Assembly (NCBI RefSeq): GCF_010104355.1
Contig: NZ_CP044972.1
Coordinates: 3,286,001-3,350,000 of the forward strand
Direction of reading: 5' to 3'
Source: Hydrogenophaga sp. PBL-H3
Lineage (GTDB): Bacteria; Pseudomonadota; Gammaproteobacteria; Burkholderiales; Burkholderiaceae_C
DNA length: 64,000 bases
Part shown: one piece after another, positions 47,229 through 56,302 of the stretch
Layout of the letters: each line of letters starts with the position of its first letter
Numbering within the stretch: the first letter of the stretch is position 1
Translations under genes and position numbers: made by a program
The notes under the pieces: generated by a model
What the model was told of the DNA's origin: nothing
Databases searched by the model: none
What the model saw: the letters and a program-made list of their open reading frames with translations, nothing else

Positions 47229-48572
47229 TCAAAACACCTGGACATTGGAGACCTCGCCGTTTTCTGCAACGCGCCACGACTGGATGGCGTTCTGGTGGTA
47301 GACCGAACGCGTGCCCCGCACCGCGCGCAGCTGGTTGATCTTGGGCTGCACATAGCCCGTGCTGTCGATGGCGCGGCTTTGCAACACGGCGGGTTTGCCG
47401 TCCCACACCCAGTCGATGTTGAAGCGCGTGAGCGCCTTGGGCAGCACCGGTCCTTCAAGCCGCGCGGTGCGCCAGTTGCGCCCACCGTCCACGCTCACGT
47501 CCACCCGCTTCACCGTGCCCCGGCCAGACCAGGCCAGGCCCGTCACGTTGTAGTAGCCCTTGTCCAGCAGCGTCTGGCTGCCCGAGGGCGTGGTGATCAC
47601 GCTCTTGCATTCCTGGATGCCGGTGTACTGACGGTGCGTGCCGTCGGGCATGTGGTCGATGTAGTGCACCGCTTCGTCTTTGGCGGCGTATTTCTGGTCA
47701 CCCACTTCCAGGCGGCGCAGGTATTTCACCCAGCTCACGCCCTGCACGCCCGGCACGACCAGGCGCAGCGGATAGCCGTTTTCCGGGCGCAGCATCTCGC
47801 CGTTCATGGCCCAGGCCACGAGGCAGTCGTCCATGGCACGGTCGATGTCGATGGTGCGCGTCATCGAAGAACCGTCCGCGCCTTCGGCCAGGACGAACTT
47901 GCCGTTCTTCTTGTCGTACCCACACATCTCCAGCAGCGTGGAGAGCAGCACGCCGGTGAACTCGCAGCAGCTCACCATGCCGTGCGTGTACTGCACGGCG
48001 GGCAAGGCCACGTTGCCCCACTCGGGCGCGGAGTTGGCGCCGCATTCAATGAAGTGGATGCGCGAGACGCTGGGCAGGCGCATGAGGTCGTCCATGGTGA
48101 ACACACGCTCGCGCTTCACCAGGCCATTGACCATGAGGCGGTGCTTGGAGGGGTCGATGTCCCACCAGCCCTGGTGGTGCCGCTCGAAGTGAAGACCGCT
48201 GGGCGTGATGATGCCGAACAGGCCTTGCAGCGGCGTGAAGCTCACCGAGGCCTGCGGCACGCGCGTGAGGCCCGGGCTCTGGCGGCGCTGCAGGTTGGCC
48301 TCCCACTGGCTGGGCTTGCCGTAGCCATCGGTGGCCACCGACTGCCCCAGGCCCGTGGTGTGTGGTGGCAGTTTCAGGATGGCCTCTTCGCCATCAGCAG
48401 CCACCGCGCGGGTGGCCACGGCGCTGCTGGCCGCCACGCCCGCGCCCATGGCCAGGGCACGCCCCATGAAGCTGCGGCGCGCCTTGCGGGCGAGCTCCAG
48501 CTTCTCGGCGCTCAGGTGGTTCTCGGGTGCGGGCAGCACGCGTCCGATCACATCATTCAGGTGGGGCGGCAT
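47229..48572 (-). CDS. soxC: Molybdenum subunit SoxC of sulfur dehydrogenase
   Basis: A 447-residue sulfite-oxidase-family molybdoenzyme; with SoxD it oxidises the sulfane sulfur on SoxY, giving complete thiosulfate oxidation without sulfur globules. The molybdenum cysteine is in HFIECGANSAPEWG (C177). The N-terminal RRSFMGRALAMGAGV after a leader of about 30 residues is a Tat signal. The start is ATG 48572 (MPPHLNDVIGRV). It is the first gene of the minus-strand sox row. Confidence 0.95.
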   Translation of the reverse strand: MPPHLNDVIGRVLPAPENHLSAEKLELARKARRSFMGRALAMGAGVAASSAVATRAVAADGEEAILKLPPHTTGLGQSVATDGYGKPSQWEANLQRRQSPGLTRVPQASVSFTPLQGLFGIITPSGLHFERHHQGWWDIDPSKHRLMVNGLVKRERVFTMDDLMRLPSVSRIHFIECGANSAPEWGNVALPAVQYTHGMVSCCEFTGVLLSTLLEMCGYDKKNGKFVLAEGADGSSMTRTIDIDRAMDDCLVAWAMNGEMLRPENGYPLRLVVPGVQGVSWVKYLRRLEVGDQKYAAKDEAVHYIDHMPDGTHRQYTGIQECKSVITTPSGSQTLLDKGYYNVTGLAWSGRGTVKRVDVSVDGGRNWRTARLEGPVLPKALTRFNIDWVWDGKPAVLQSRAIDSTGYVQPKINQLRAVRGTRSVYHQNAIQSWRVAENGEVSNVQVF

Positions 48573-48630
48573 GGGAATCTTCCTTCTTTGGCGGTCTCGC
48601 CGCATCGATTATGCAACTATATTCGTGCTT

Positions 48631-48639
48631 GCTGATATT
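48631..48639. promoter_or_regulatory. sox upstream motif in the divergent soxC/cytochrome gap
   Basis: GCTGATATT lies 59 bp upstream of soxC and recurs upstream of soxB in the same orientation relative to the gene. Here it is preceded 15 bases earlier by a related TATATTCG. The 233-bp gap holds the start of both the sox operon and the divergent fcc-like pair, so one regulator could govern both. Confidence 0.35.
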
Positions 48640-48805
48640 TGGATAGGTAGAAACCCGAGCAGGGTTTCCATGTCTTGGCGCAAGAAAACGCACGCCGTTA
48701 CGATGCGTCACACCCACGAGCGATCACACCCAAAACCCGTTGTGTTTCAAGTGGCTGCTACAGTTTTGGATGCAACTTCCTTCAACCACCCTCCTGGAGA
48801 CGACG

Positions 48806-49108
48806 ATGGGGACATCAATGAAATGGCTGGCGGCCGCTGTGCTGTGCGCCTCGGCGGTCGGGGCGCAAGCCCAGGTCAACCAGATCCGCGTGTGGGCCGC
48901 GGCCTGCGCCAGCTGCCACGGCACCGATGGGCGCGCCCAACCCGGCATGGCCGCGCTGGCCGGTCGCAACCAGGCCGAGCTGCAGAAGATCCTGCTCGAA
49001 TACAAGGCCGGCAACCGCCCCGCCACGCTGATGCACCAGATCTCCAAGGGTTACACCGACGAGCAACTGGGCCAGATCGCTGGCTATTTCGCCGCCCAGA
49101 AACCTTGA
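48806..49108 (+). CDS. Small cytochrome c (SoxE/FccA-like)
   Basis: A 100-residue monohaem cytochrome. From ATG 48806, preceded by CTGGAGA, it begins MGTSMKWLAAAVLCASAVGAQAQ, a signal peptide. The haem site is CASCHGTDGRAQPGM, and the C-terminal ISKGYTDEQLGQIAGYFA matches the class I cytochrome subunit of flavocytochrome c. It is 10 bp upstream of the flavoprotein gene and should be its electron-accepting partner. Confidence 0.9.
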   Translation: MGTSMKWLAAAVLCASAVGAQAQVNQIRVWAAACASCHGTDGRAQPGMAALAGRNQAELQKILLEYKAGNRPATLMHQISKGYTDEQLGQIAGYFAAQKP

Positions 49109-49118
49109 GGAGTCCGCC

Positions 49119-50393
49119 ATGAAACGTCGTCAATTCGTACAAAGCATCGGCGCGGGTTCCGCACTGGCCGGCATGGGCCTCATGAGCGGCTGCGCCACAA
49201 CATCCAGCAGCGCCAAGGTGGTGGTGGTCGGGGGTGGCTTCGGTGGCGCCACCGCCGCCAAATACGTGCGCATGTTCTCCAACAACAGCATCGACGTGAC
49301 GCTGATCGAACCCAATGCGGCGTTTGTCTCGTGCCCCATGTCCAATCTGGTGGTGGGCGGTCACTCCACCTTGGCCGAGATCACCACGCCTTACAGCAAC
49401 CTCAGCCAGCGCCACGGCGTGAAGGTGGTGCGCGACATGGTCGACAGCATCGACCCGGTGAAGCGCACAGTGAAGCTGGCCAGCGGGGGCGAACTGCCCT
49501 ACGACCGCCTGATCCTCTCGCCCGGCATCGACTTCATGCCCACCCTGCCCGGCATGGCCAAAGCCGGCGCGGCCGAGAAGGTGCTGCACGCCTGGAAAGC
49601 AGGCCCGCAGACCACCGCCCTGCGCCAGCAGCTCGAAGCCCTGCCCGACGGCGGCACCTACGCCATCAGCATCCCGCTGGCGCCCTACCGCTGCCCTCCC
49701 GGCCCCTACGAGCGCGCGTGCATGGTGGCGAGCTACTTCAAGACCGCCAAGCCCAAGAGCAAGGTCGTGATCTTCGACGCCAACGACGACATCACCTCCA
49801 AGAAGGGCCTGTTCATGAAGGCCTGGGCCGACCACTACGCCGGCCTGATCGAATACCGGCCCAAGCACAAGCTGGTGGATGTGGACGCCGCCACCAACAC
49901 CTTGAAGTTCGAGTTCAACGACGACTTCAAGGCCGGCGTGGCCAACGTGCTGCCCGACATGCGCGCAGGAAACATCGCGGTGAAGACCGGCCTGGCCACG
50001 GCCAACGCACGCTGGTGCGAGGTGGACTTCCTGACCTTCGAATCCAAGGCGCAGAAGAACATCCACGTGCTGGGTGATTCGATCCAGATCGCCCCGGCCA
50101 TGCCCAAGTCGGGCCACATGGCCAACGCACACGGCAAGACCTGTGCTGCCGCCGTGGTCTCGCTGCTGCAAGGCCAGGAGCCCCCAGCCAACCCGCTCTA
50201 CGCCAACACCTGCTACAGCTTCGTGACCGCCAAGGACGTGGTGCACGTGGCCAGCGTGCACAAATACGACGCCGAGAAAAAGACCATGGTGGCGGTGCCG
50301 GGTGCGGGCGGTTTGTCGAGCGCGGCGAGCGAGCTCGAAGGCGCTTACGCCAAGGCCTGGGCGCGCAACATCTGGGCGGATTCACTGGCTTGA
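49119..50393 (+). CDS. Flavocytochrome c sulfide dehydrogenase-like flavoprotein (SoxF/FccB)
   Basis: A 424-residue FAD protein. The N-terminus MKRRQFVQSIGAGSALAGMG is a twin-arginine signal, followed by a lipobox-like LMSGC (C25). The Rossmann motif is VVVVGGGFGGATAAKY. Redox cysteines are in FVSCPMSN and APYRCPPGPYER, as in FccB, which oxidises sulfide and passes electrons to a cytochrome partner. The C-terminal domain (NTCYSFV onward) fits FCSD flavin-binding proteins. A terminator follows at 50421. SoxF and FccB cannot be told apart without phylogeny. Confidence 0.92.
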   Translation: MKRRQFVQSIGAGSALAGMGLMSGCATTSSSAKVVVVGGGFGGATAAKYVRMFSNNSIDVTLIEPNAAFVSCPMSNLVVGGHSTLAEITTPYSNLSQRHGVKVVRDMVDSIDPVKRTVKLASGGELPYDRLILSPGIDFMPTLPGMAKAGAAEKVLHAWKAGPQTTALRQQLEALPDGGTYAISIPLAPYRCPPGPYERACMVASYFKTAKPKSKVVIFDANDDITSKKGLFMKAWADHYAGLIEYRPKHKLVDVDAATNTLKFEFNDDFKAGVANVLPDMRAGNIAVKTGLATANARWCEVDFLTFESKAQKNIHVLGDSIQIAPAMPKSGHMANAHGKTCAAAVVSLLQGQEPPANPLYANTCYSFVTAKDVVHVASVHKYDAEKKTMVAVPGAGGLSSAASELEGAYAKAWARNIWADSLA

Positions 50394-50420
50394 TGCCCAC
50401 TTTGGCTTCGCCATGAAAAA

Positions 50421-50445
50421 CGCCCCGGACCACCGGGGCGTTTTG
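50421..50445 (+). terminator. Intrinsic terminator after the fccB-like gene
   Basis: CGCCCCGG ACCA CCGGGGCG followed by TTTTGCTTT; an 8-bp stem directly after the flavoprotein gene. Read on the minus strand it also has some T, and it lies beyond the convergent lipoprotein gene stop. Confidence 0.85.
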
Positions 50446-50485
50446 CTTTGGAACCGTGGCCCTGGCTTGGGTTCACCCCCATCGA

Positions 50486-51487
50486 TCACGGCGCAAGCTC
50501 GCGGACCAAGCGGATGCCCACGAGGGTGTAACGCGTTTGAACCGAGTTCCAGTTTCGGTACGAACACCGCGCATACAAAGACCACGTGTGCCATGAGCCC
50601 CCCCGGCGCACTTTCACGGACCCATCCGCCGGACCCGGCGGGTCGTCTCTGGAAGAGCGCGCGTAGTAGTCCTCTCCATACCAGTCCGACACCCACTCCC
50701 AGACATTGCCATGCATGTCGAAGAGACCCAAGGCGTTCGCTGCGTGTGAGCCCACGGGTGCGGTGAATGCGTGTCCATCACGGCCAGGCAGCGCACGGTC
50801 GCGCCAGGCCGGCCAGTTCACCGCGCTGTCCTGGTCGAACGTGTTGCCCACCCGGAGCAAGCCGGCGGGGTCATTGCCGTGCTGGTAACGGCCCGTGCCG
50901 CCCGCGCGGCACGCGTACTCCCACTCGGCCTCGGTGGGCAGGCGGTAGGTGCGGCCTTCCTGGAGGGACAGCCAGCGGGTCAGCGCGACCGCGTCGTTCC
51001 ACGTGACATTGACAACAGGGTGATCATCCCCTTGCGCAAAGCCCGGGTTCTGCCATGAATACCTGGGCGATCGGCCCTCGAACGCGTCACCCCGGCTGCT
51101 GGTGGCGGGGTCGTAGGCAGGGTTGTAGCCATAGCCGCCGCTGCCATCTGCCACCGATTCCGGCACATGGCCAGAGCGCTGGAGGAAGCGCCGAAACTGG
51201 CCCACCGTGATCTCGTGCCGGCTCATTTCAAAAGCCTTCGTGATGCGAACGCGGTGCACCGGCGCTTCGTCCGTCAAGCCTTCGAAGCGGGAGCGCTCAA
51301 GCGCCGGATAGGCCTCTGCCAGCGCCTGCACCGACTCGTCGCTGCCCATCGAAAACTCGCCCGCGGGCACTTGCACGAACGAAATGCCCAACGAGTCGAT
51401 GGCAGACGGCGGTGTGGCACAACCAGCGAGGAGCGCCATCCAGAGCATCGGTGTCCACCAGAGGGTCGGGGGTAAGCGTCGCGTCAT
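50486..51487 (-). CDS. Lipoprotein with formylglycine-generating-enzyme-like (SUMF1) domain
   Basis: A 333-residue protein with a lipobox LLAGC at C23, so probably a periplasmic lipoprotein. The SUMF1/FGE-sulfatase fold is plain: VPAGEFSMGSDE, VTWNDAVALTRWLS, YRLPTEAEWEYACRAGG, FDMHGNVWEWVSDWYG and RRGGSWHTW. The cysteine pair of true formylglycine-generating enzymes is not seen; the C-terminal ARCSYRNW has one cysteine. No sulfatase is nearby. It may be a non-catalytic or PvdO/EgtB-like relative. Its link to the sox or cbb genes on either side is unclear. Confidence 0.85.
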   Translation of the reverse strand: MTRRLPPTLWWTPMLWMALLAGCATPPSAIDSLGISFVQVPAGEFSMGSDESVQALAEAYPALERSRFEGLTDEAPVHRVRITKAFEMSRHEITVGQFRRFLQRSGHVPESVADGSGGYGYNPAYDPATSSRGDAFEGRSPRYSWQNPGFAQGDDHPVVNVTWNDAVALTRWLSLQEGRTYRLPTEAEWEYACRAGGTGRYQHGNDPAGLLRVGNTFDQDSAVNWPAWRDRALPGRDGHAFTAPVGSHAANALGLFDMHGNVWEWVSDWYGEDYYARSSRDDPPGPADGSVKVRRGGSWHTWSLYARCSYRNWNSVQTRYTLVGIRLVRELAP

Positions 51488-51526
51488 TCCTGCCCATCGG
51501 GGTTGAGTGGTGTGTGGCGGTTGGCA

Positions 51527-52564
51527 TCATGCGTACCGCGCAATCATTTTCTCCAGCGGCAGCGGCACGATCTTACCGGCCATGCCGGCGCAGCCGAAGG
51601 CCTGGAAGCGGGCCTGACAGATGTCTTTGGCGGCCACGGTCGCGTCCTTGAAGAACTTGCGCGGGTCGAACTCACCCGGGTTCTTCGCCATGGTGCGGCG
51701 CATGGCGCCGGTCATGGCCAGGCGGATGTCGGTGTCGATGTTGACCTTGCGAACGCCGCTTTTGATGCCACGCACGATTTCTTCCACCGGCACGCCGTAG
51801 GTTTCCTTGATGTCGCCACCGTGTTCGCGAATGATGGCCAGCCACTCCTGCGGTACGCTGCTCGATCCGTGCATCACCAGGTGCGTGTTGGGGATGGCCT
51901 GGTGGATCGCAACGATGCGGTCCATGGCCAGGATGTCCCCGGTGGGTGGGCGGGTGAATTTGTAGGCGCCGTGGCTGGTGCCGATGGCAATGGCGAGCGC
52001 GTCCACGCCGGTCTGCGCCACGAAGTCCTTGGCCTGCTGCGGGTCGGTCAGCATCTGGTCGTGGGTGAGCTGGCCCTCGGCGCCCACGCCGTCTTCTTCA
52101 CCGGCCTCGCCGGTTTCCAGCGAACCCAGGCAACCCAGTTCGCCTTCCACCGACACGCCCACCGCGTGCGAGAACTTCACCACCTCGCGCGTCACGGACA
52201 CGTTGTAGTCGTAGCTCGCGGGGGTCTTGGCGTCCTCCATCAGCGAGCCGTCCATCATCACGCTGCTGAAGCCGCTGCGGATGGACTGCTGGCACACGGC
52301 CGGTGTGGCGCCGTGGTCCTGGTGCATCACGATAGGGATGTGCGGGTACATCTCGATAGCGGCCTCCACCATCTTGCGCAGAAACGGCTCACCCGCGTAC
52401 TTGCGTGCCCCGGCGCTGGCCTGCAGGATCACCGGCGCATTGCTCGCGTCGGCCGCCTGCATGATGGCCTGGATCTGCTCCAGGTTGTTCACGTTGAACG
52501 CAGGCACGCCGTAGTGGTGTTCGGCGGCGTGGTCGAGCAGTTGGCGAAGCGCAATGAGGGCCAT
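51527..52564 (-). CDS. cbbA: Class II fructose-bisphosphate aldolase (Calvin-cycle type)
   Basis: A 345-residue zinc aldolase that makes fructose 1,6-bisphosphate and sedoheptulose 1,7-bisphosphate. The zinc-ligand region is [16 protein letters not shown], with further sites in [13 protein letters not shown] and VMHGSSSVP. The start [16 protein letters not shown] is that of the CbbA/Fba subgroup. It is the last gene of the cbb row, 25 bp after the phosphoglycolate phosphatase. Confidence 0.95.
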   Translation of the reverse strand: MALIALRQLLDHAAEHHYGVPAFNVNNLEQIQAIMQAADASNAPVILQASAGARKYAGEPFLRKMVEAAIEMYPHIPIVMHQDHGATPAVCQQSIRSGFSSVMMDGSLMEDAKTPASYDYNVSVTREVVKFSHAVGVSVEGELGCLGSLETGEAGEEDGVGAEGQLTHDQMLTDPQQAKDFVAQTGVDALAIAIGTSHGAYKFTRPPTGDILAMDRIVAIHQAIPNTHLVMHGSSSVPQEWLAIIREHGGDIKETYGVPVEEIVRGIKSGVRKVNIDTDIRLAMTGAMRRTMAKNPGEFDPRKFFKDATVAAKDICQARFQAFGCAGMAGKIVPLPLEKMIARYA

Positions 52565-52589
52565 GGGGTTCCTTCAGAAGGCAGATGGT

Positions 52590-53258
52590 TCAGTTCAGCA
52601 AAGCGGAAAAATCGGCGATCACGCGGTCCGGGTTGCAGGCCTCGATGGGCTCGCCCATGTTGTAGCCATAGGGCAGCGCCCACACGCTCACGCCGGCGTT
52701 GCGCGCCGTGGCCACGTCGATGGACGAATCGCCCACAAACAGCGCGCGTTCGGCCTTCACGCCGAAGCGTTGCAGGCAGTCGTGCACGGCAGCGGGGTTG
52801 GGTTTTTTCACCATCAAGGTGTCGCCGCTGATCACGCGGTGAAACATCGGCGCGAGCTGGTGCGCGTCCAGCACGGTCTGGGTGTAACGGCCTTCCTTGT
52901 TGGTCACCACGGCGAGCTTCACACCCGCGTCTTTCAACACCTGCAAGGTCTCTCGCACCTGCGGGTAGAGGTGGCTGCGCGTGCCGCAGCGCTGCTGGTA
53001 ATGACCGCCAAACGCGGCCTCGATGGTGGGGAAGTCGGCGCTGTGGCGCACCACGTCGGTGGTGGTGTGGCGCCGGTCGGCCAAGGCCGAAATGAGCAGC
53101 TCGCGCGTGCCGTGACCGATCCAGTCGTTCACCTGGGTTTGCGTCACGGCGTGCAGGCCGAACTGCACCAGCGTGTCGTTGACCGCGTCGGCGATCTCGG
53201 GCGCGGTTTCGATCAGCGTGCCGTCGAGGTCGAAGAGGATGAGGTCGTATTGGTTCAT
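52590..53258 (-). CDS. cbbZ: Phosphoglycolate phosphatase
   Basis: A 222-residue HAD hydrolase that removes the 2-phosphoglycolate formed by RuBisCO oxygenation. The nucleophile motif is LILFDLDGTLIETAPE, the second motif is AVVTNKEG with the downstream lysine in VKKPNPAA, and the metal motif is FVGDSSIDVATARNAG. Its placement between transketolase and aldolase is the usual cbbTZ(GK)A order, so cbbZ is preferred to a generic gph. A repeat-containing gap of 100 bp separates it from cbbT. Confidence 0.92.
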   Translation of the reverse strand: MNQYDLILFDLDGTLIETAPEIADAVNDTLVQFGLHAVTQTQVNDWIGHGTRELLISALADRRHTTTDVVRHSADFPTIEAAFGGHYQQRCGTRSHLYPQVRETLQVLKDAGVKLAVVTNKEGRYTQTVLDAHQLAPMFHRVISGDTLMVKKPNPAAVHDCLQRFGVKAERALFVGDSSIDVATARNAGVSVWALPYGYNMGEPIEACNPDRVIADFSALLN

Positions 53259-53278
53259 GAGAACGTCCAGGGTTTACC

Positions 53279-53350
53279 GTTCGCCCTGAGCCTGTCGAAG
53301 GGCTCACCAGCACAATGGCGCGAGGGCTTCGACAAGCTCAGCCCGAACGG
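53279..53350. repeat. Inverted pair of intergenic repeat family B between cbbT and cbbZ
   Basis: GTTCGCCCTGAGCCTGTCGAAGGG and, facing it, AGGGCTTCGACAAGCTCAGCCC form a long inverted pair inside the cbb row. The same unit occurs singly at 37758-37785. A stem of about 20 bp could form in the mRNA between the transketolase and phosphatase genes. Confidence 0.8.
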
Positions 53351-53358
53351 GTTTTCTT

Positions 53359-55371
53359 TCATGCCAAAAGCCGTCGCACTTCTTCACACACCCGCTCGGT
53401 GGTGATGCCGAAGTGCGCGTACAGCGCCTTGGCAGGCGCCGATTCACCGAAGCTGGCGATGCCCACCACCGCGCCGCTGCGGCCCACGTACTTGCGCCAG
53501 AAATCGGGGTGCGCTGCTTCCACCGCCACCGTGGGCAGGTCCAGCGGCAACACGCTGTCCTGGTAGCTGCGCGGTTGCCGGTCGAACACGTTGGTGCAGG
53601 GCATGGAGACCACGCGGGTGTTGATGCCCTCGGCGGCGAGCGCGTGGTGCGCTTCCATGGCGAGCGACGTTTCGGAGCCGGTGGCCACGATGACGGCCCG
53701 TGGGTTCGCGCCCTCGGCCAGCACGTAGCCGCCCTGGCGGATCTTCTCCACCATGGCCACCTCGGTCAGGCGCGGCAGATTCTGGCGCGAAAGGCACAGC
53801 GCGCTCGGGCCGTCCCGCCGCTCGATGGCGCTGGCCCAGGCCACGGCGGTCTCCAGCCCGTCGGCCGGGCGCCACACATCGAGCTGCGGAATGATGCGCA
53901 GGCTGGGCACGTGCTCCACCGACTGGTGGGTGGGCCCGTCTTCACCCAGACCGATGCTGTCGTGCGTGAACACGTGAATGACGCGCAGCTTCATGAGTGC
54001 GGCCATGCGGATGGCGTTGCGGCTGTAGTCGCTGAAGGTGAGGAAGGTGCCGCCGTACGGAATGTGGCCGCCGTGCAGCGCCATGCCGTTCATGACAGCG
54101 GCCATGCCGAATTCGCGCACGCCGTAGCTCAGGTGGTTGCCCCAGCGGTCGCGCCCGGCTTTCACGCAGCCCTTGAAGTTGGTGAGGTTGGAGCCGGTGA
54201 GGTCGGCGCTGCCACCAAAGAACTCGGGCACCAGGGTGTTGAGCGCGTCCAGTGCGTTCTGGCTCGCCTTGCGCGTGGCCACCGCATCCAGCTTGGCGGC
54301 CACGCCTTCAAACACCTGGGCCAGCGCGGGCGCAAAGCTGGCGTGCAGCTCGCCGGCCATGCGGCGTTCGAACTCGGCCGCCTCGTTCGGGTACTCGGCG
54401 CGGTAGGCTTCAAAACGACGCTGCCACTCGGCTTCCATCGCCTGCCCGCGGTCCACCGCGTGCCAGGCCAGCGCCACGTCGGTGGGCACCTCGAACGGCG
54501 GTGCGGTCCAGCCCAATGCGTCGCGCGTGGCCTGCACCTCGGCCGCTCCCAGCGCAGCGCCGTGCACATCGTGCGTGCCGGCCTTGTTGGGCGAGCCCTG
54601 GCCGATCACGGTCTGGCAGCAGATCAGCGTGGGTTTGCCGTCGGGGCGGCGCGCCTGCTCTTGGGCCGCAATGAGCGCGAGCTCCACCGCTGTCGGGTCG
54701 TGGCCATTCACCTTCGGGATCACGTACCAGCCGCAGGCCTCGAAGCGCTGCGGCGTGTCGTCGGTGAACCAGCCTTGCACATGGCCGTCGATGGAGATGC
54801 CGTTGTCGTCGTAGAAGGCGATCAGCTTGGACAGGCGCAGGGTGCCCGCCAACGAACACGCCTCGTGGCTGATGCCTTCCATCAGACAACCGTCGCCGAG
54901 AAACGCGTAGGTGAGGTGGTCCACCACGGCGTGTCCTGGCCGGTTGAATTCGCTGGCCAGTTGTTTCTCGGCCAGCGCCATGCCCACCGCGTTGCCGATG
55001 CCCTGGCCCAGCGGGCCGGTGGTGGTTTCCACACCTGGTGTCACACCCACCTCGGGGTGGCCGGCGGTCTTGCTGTGCAGCTGGCGGAAGGCCTTGATCT
55101 CGCTCATCGGCAGGTCGTAGCCGGTGAGATGCAGCAGCGCGTAGATCAGCATGGATCCGTGGCCGTTGGAGAGCACGAAACGGTCGCGGTCGGGCCAGTG
55201 GGGGTTGGCGGGGTTGTGGCGCAGGTGGCGGTTCCACAGCACCTCGGCGATGTCGGCCATGCCCATGGGCGCACCGGGGTGGCCGCTCTTGGCCCGTTCC
55301 ACCGCGTCCACCGCGAGCATGCGGATCGCGTTGGCCATCTGGCGGGCGAGTTCGGGCGACGGGTTCTTCAT
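53359..55371 (-). CDS. cbbT: Transketolase
   Basis: A 670-residue thiamine-diphosphate enzyme transferring two-carbon units in the Calvin and pentose phosphate cycles. The cofactor-binding region is [15 protein letters not shown], and further motifs are [33 protein letters not shown] and the C-terminal [15 protein letters not shown]. The length is standard. It follows cbbP by 19 bp. Housekeeping transketolase function may be served by this copy or one outside the window. Confidence 0.95.
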   Translation of the reverse strand: MKNPSPELARQMANAIRMLAVDAVERAKSGHPGAPMGMADIAEVLWNRHLRHNPANPHWPDRDRFVLSNGHGSMLIYALLHLTGYDLPMSEIKAFRQLHSKTAGHPEVGVTPGVETTTGPLGQGIGNAVGMALAEKQLASEFNRPGHAVVDHLTYAFLGDGCLMEGISHEACSLAGTLRLSKLIAFYDDNGISIDGHVQGWFTDDTPQRFEACGWYVIPKVNGHDPTAVELALIAAQEQARRPDGKPTLICCQTVIGQGSPNKAGTHDVHGAALGAAEVQATRDALGWTAPPFEVPTDVALAWHAVDRGQAMEAEWQRRFEAYRAEYPNEAAEFERRMAGELHASFAPALAQVFEGVAAKLDAVATRKASQNALDALNTLVPEFFGGSADLTGSNLTNFKGCVKAGRDRWGNHLSYGVREFGMAAVMNGMALHGGHIPYGGTFLTFSDYSRNAIRMAALMKLRVIHVFTHDSIGLGEDGPTHQSVEHVPSLRIIPQLDVWRPADGLETAVAWASAIERRDGPSALCLSRQNLPRLTEVAMVEKIRQGGYVLAEGANPRAVIVATGSETSLAMEAHHALAAEGINTRVVSMPCTNVFDRQPRSYQDSVLPLDLPTVAVEAAHPDFWRKYVGRSGAVVGIASFGESAPAKALYAHFGITTERVCEEVRRLLA

Positions 55372-55390
55372 GTTTGTGTTCCCGTCGCTT

Positions 55391-56275
55391 TCAGACCAGT
55401 CCCATGGCTCTCTTCTTGCGCTCCACCATGCGCCAGATGAAGGGCGTGAAGATCAGCTGCATCGCCAGTTCCATCTTGCCGCCGGGCACCACGATGGTGT
55501 TGGCGCGGCTCATCATGGAGCCGTTGATCATGTTGAGCAGGTATTGGAAGTCGATGCCCTTGGGCTTGGCGAAACGGATCACCACCATGCTCTCGTCGGC
55601 GGTGGGCACGTCGCGCGAGATGAAGGGGTTGCTGGTGTCCACGATGGGCACGCGCTGGAAGTTCACGTGCGTGTGCTGGAACTGCGGGCAGATGTAGTTC
55701 ACATAGTCGGGCATGCGGCGCAATATCGTGTCGGTCACCGCGTCGGCGCTGTAGCCGCGCATGTTCTTGTCGCGCCAGAGTTTCTGGATCCATTCGAGGT
55801 TGATCACCGGCACCACACCCACCAGCAGGTCGGGGTATTGCGCCACGTCCACCTCGGGCGTGACCACCGCGCCGTGCAGGCCTTCGTAGAACAGCATGTC
55901 GGTTTTCTCGGGCAGCGTTTCCCAGGCGGTGAAGGTGCCCGGCTCCTGCTGGTAGGGCGCGGCTTCCTCGGTGTTGTGCAGGTACTTGCGGCTCTTGCCG
56001 GCGCCGGTGGCGCTGTAGGTCTTGAACAGGCTTTCGATCTCGTCGAACAAATTGGCCTCGGCACCGAAGTGGCTGAAGTTCAGGTTGCCGGCTTGCTCGG
56101 CCTCGGCCATCTTGAGCTTCATCTCCTTGCGATCAAAGCGGTGGTAGCTGTCGCCTTCGATGATGGCGGCGCTCACCCCTTCGCGGCGGAAGATGTTCTG
56201 GAAGGTGCGTGTGACGGTGGAGGTTCCGGCGCCGCTGGAGCCTGTGATCGCGATGATGGGGTGACGCTCTGACAT
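55391..56275 (-). CDS. cbbP: Phosphoribulokinase
   Basis: A 294-residue kinase making ribulose 1,5-bisphosphate, the RuBisCO substrate; it is specific to the Calvin cycle. The P-loop is [17 protein letters not shown] near residue 10, then [15 protein letters not shown] and the catalytic/substrate region [15 protein letters not shown]. The length matches the short class I enzyme of proteobacteria. It lies 27 bp after cbbF. Its presence is the strongest evidence in the window for CO2 fixation. Confidence 0.96.
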   Translation of the reverse strand: MSERHPIIAITGSSGAGTSTVTRTFQNIFRREGVSAAIIEGDSYHRFDRKEMKLKMAEAEQAGNLNFSHFGAEANLFDEIESLFKTYSATGAGKSRKYLHNTEEAAPYQQEPGTFTAWETLPEKTDMLFYEGLHGAVVTPEVDVAQYPDLLVGVVPVINLEWIQKLWRDKNMRGYSADAVTDTILRRMPDYVNYICPQFQHTHVNFQRVPIVDTSNPFISRDVPTADESMVVIRFAKPKGIDFQYLLNMINGSMMSRANTIVVPGGKMELAMQLIFTPFIWRMVERKKRAMGLV

Positions 56276-56302
56276 GGGTTCTCCTCGCTTGTTGTTCTGT
56301 GC

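Noticed and set aside
50486..51487. Active formylglycine-generating enzyme
   Set aside because: The catalytic cysteine pair is not seen and no sulfatase gene is present.
53413..55440. 675-residue plus-strand frame opposite transketolase
   Set aside because: Same cause: histidine/valine-rich antisense translation with no domains.
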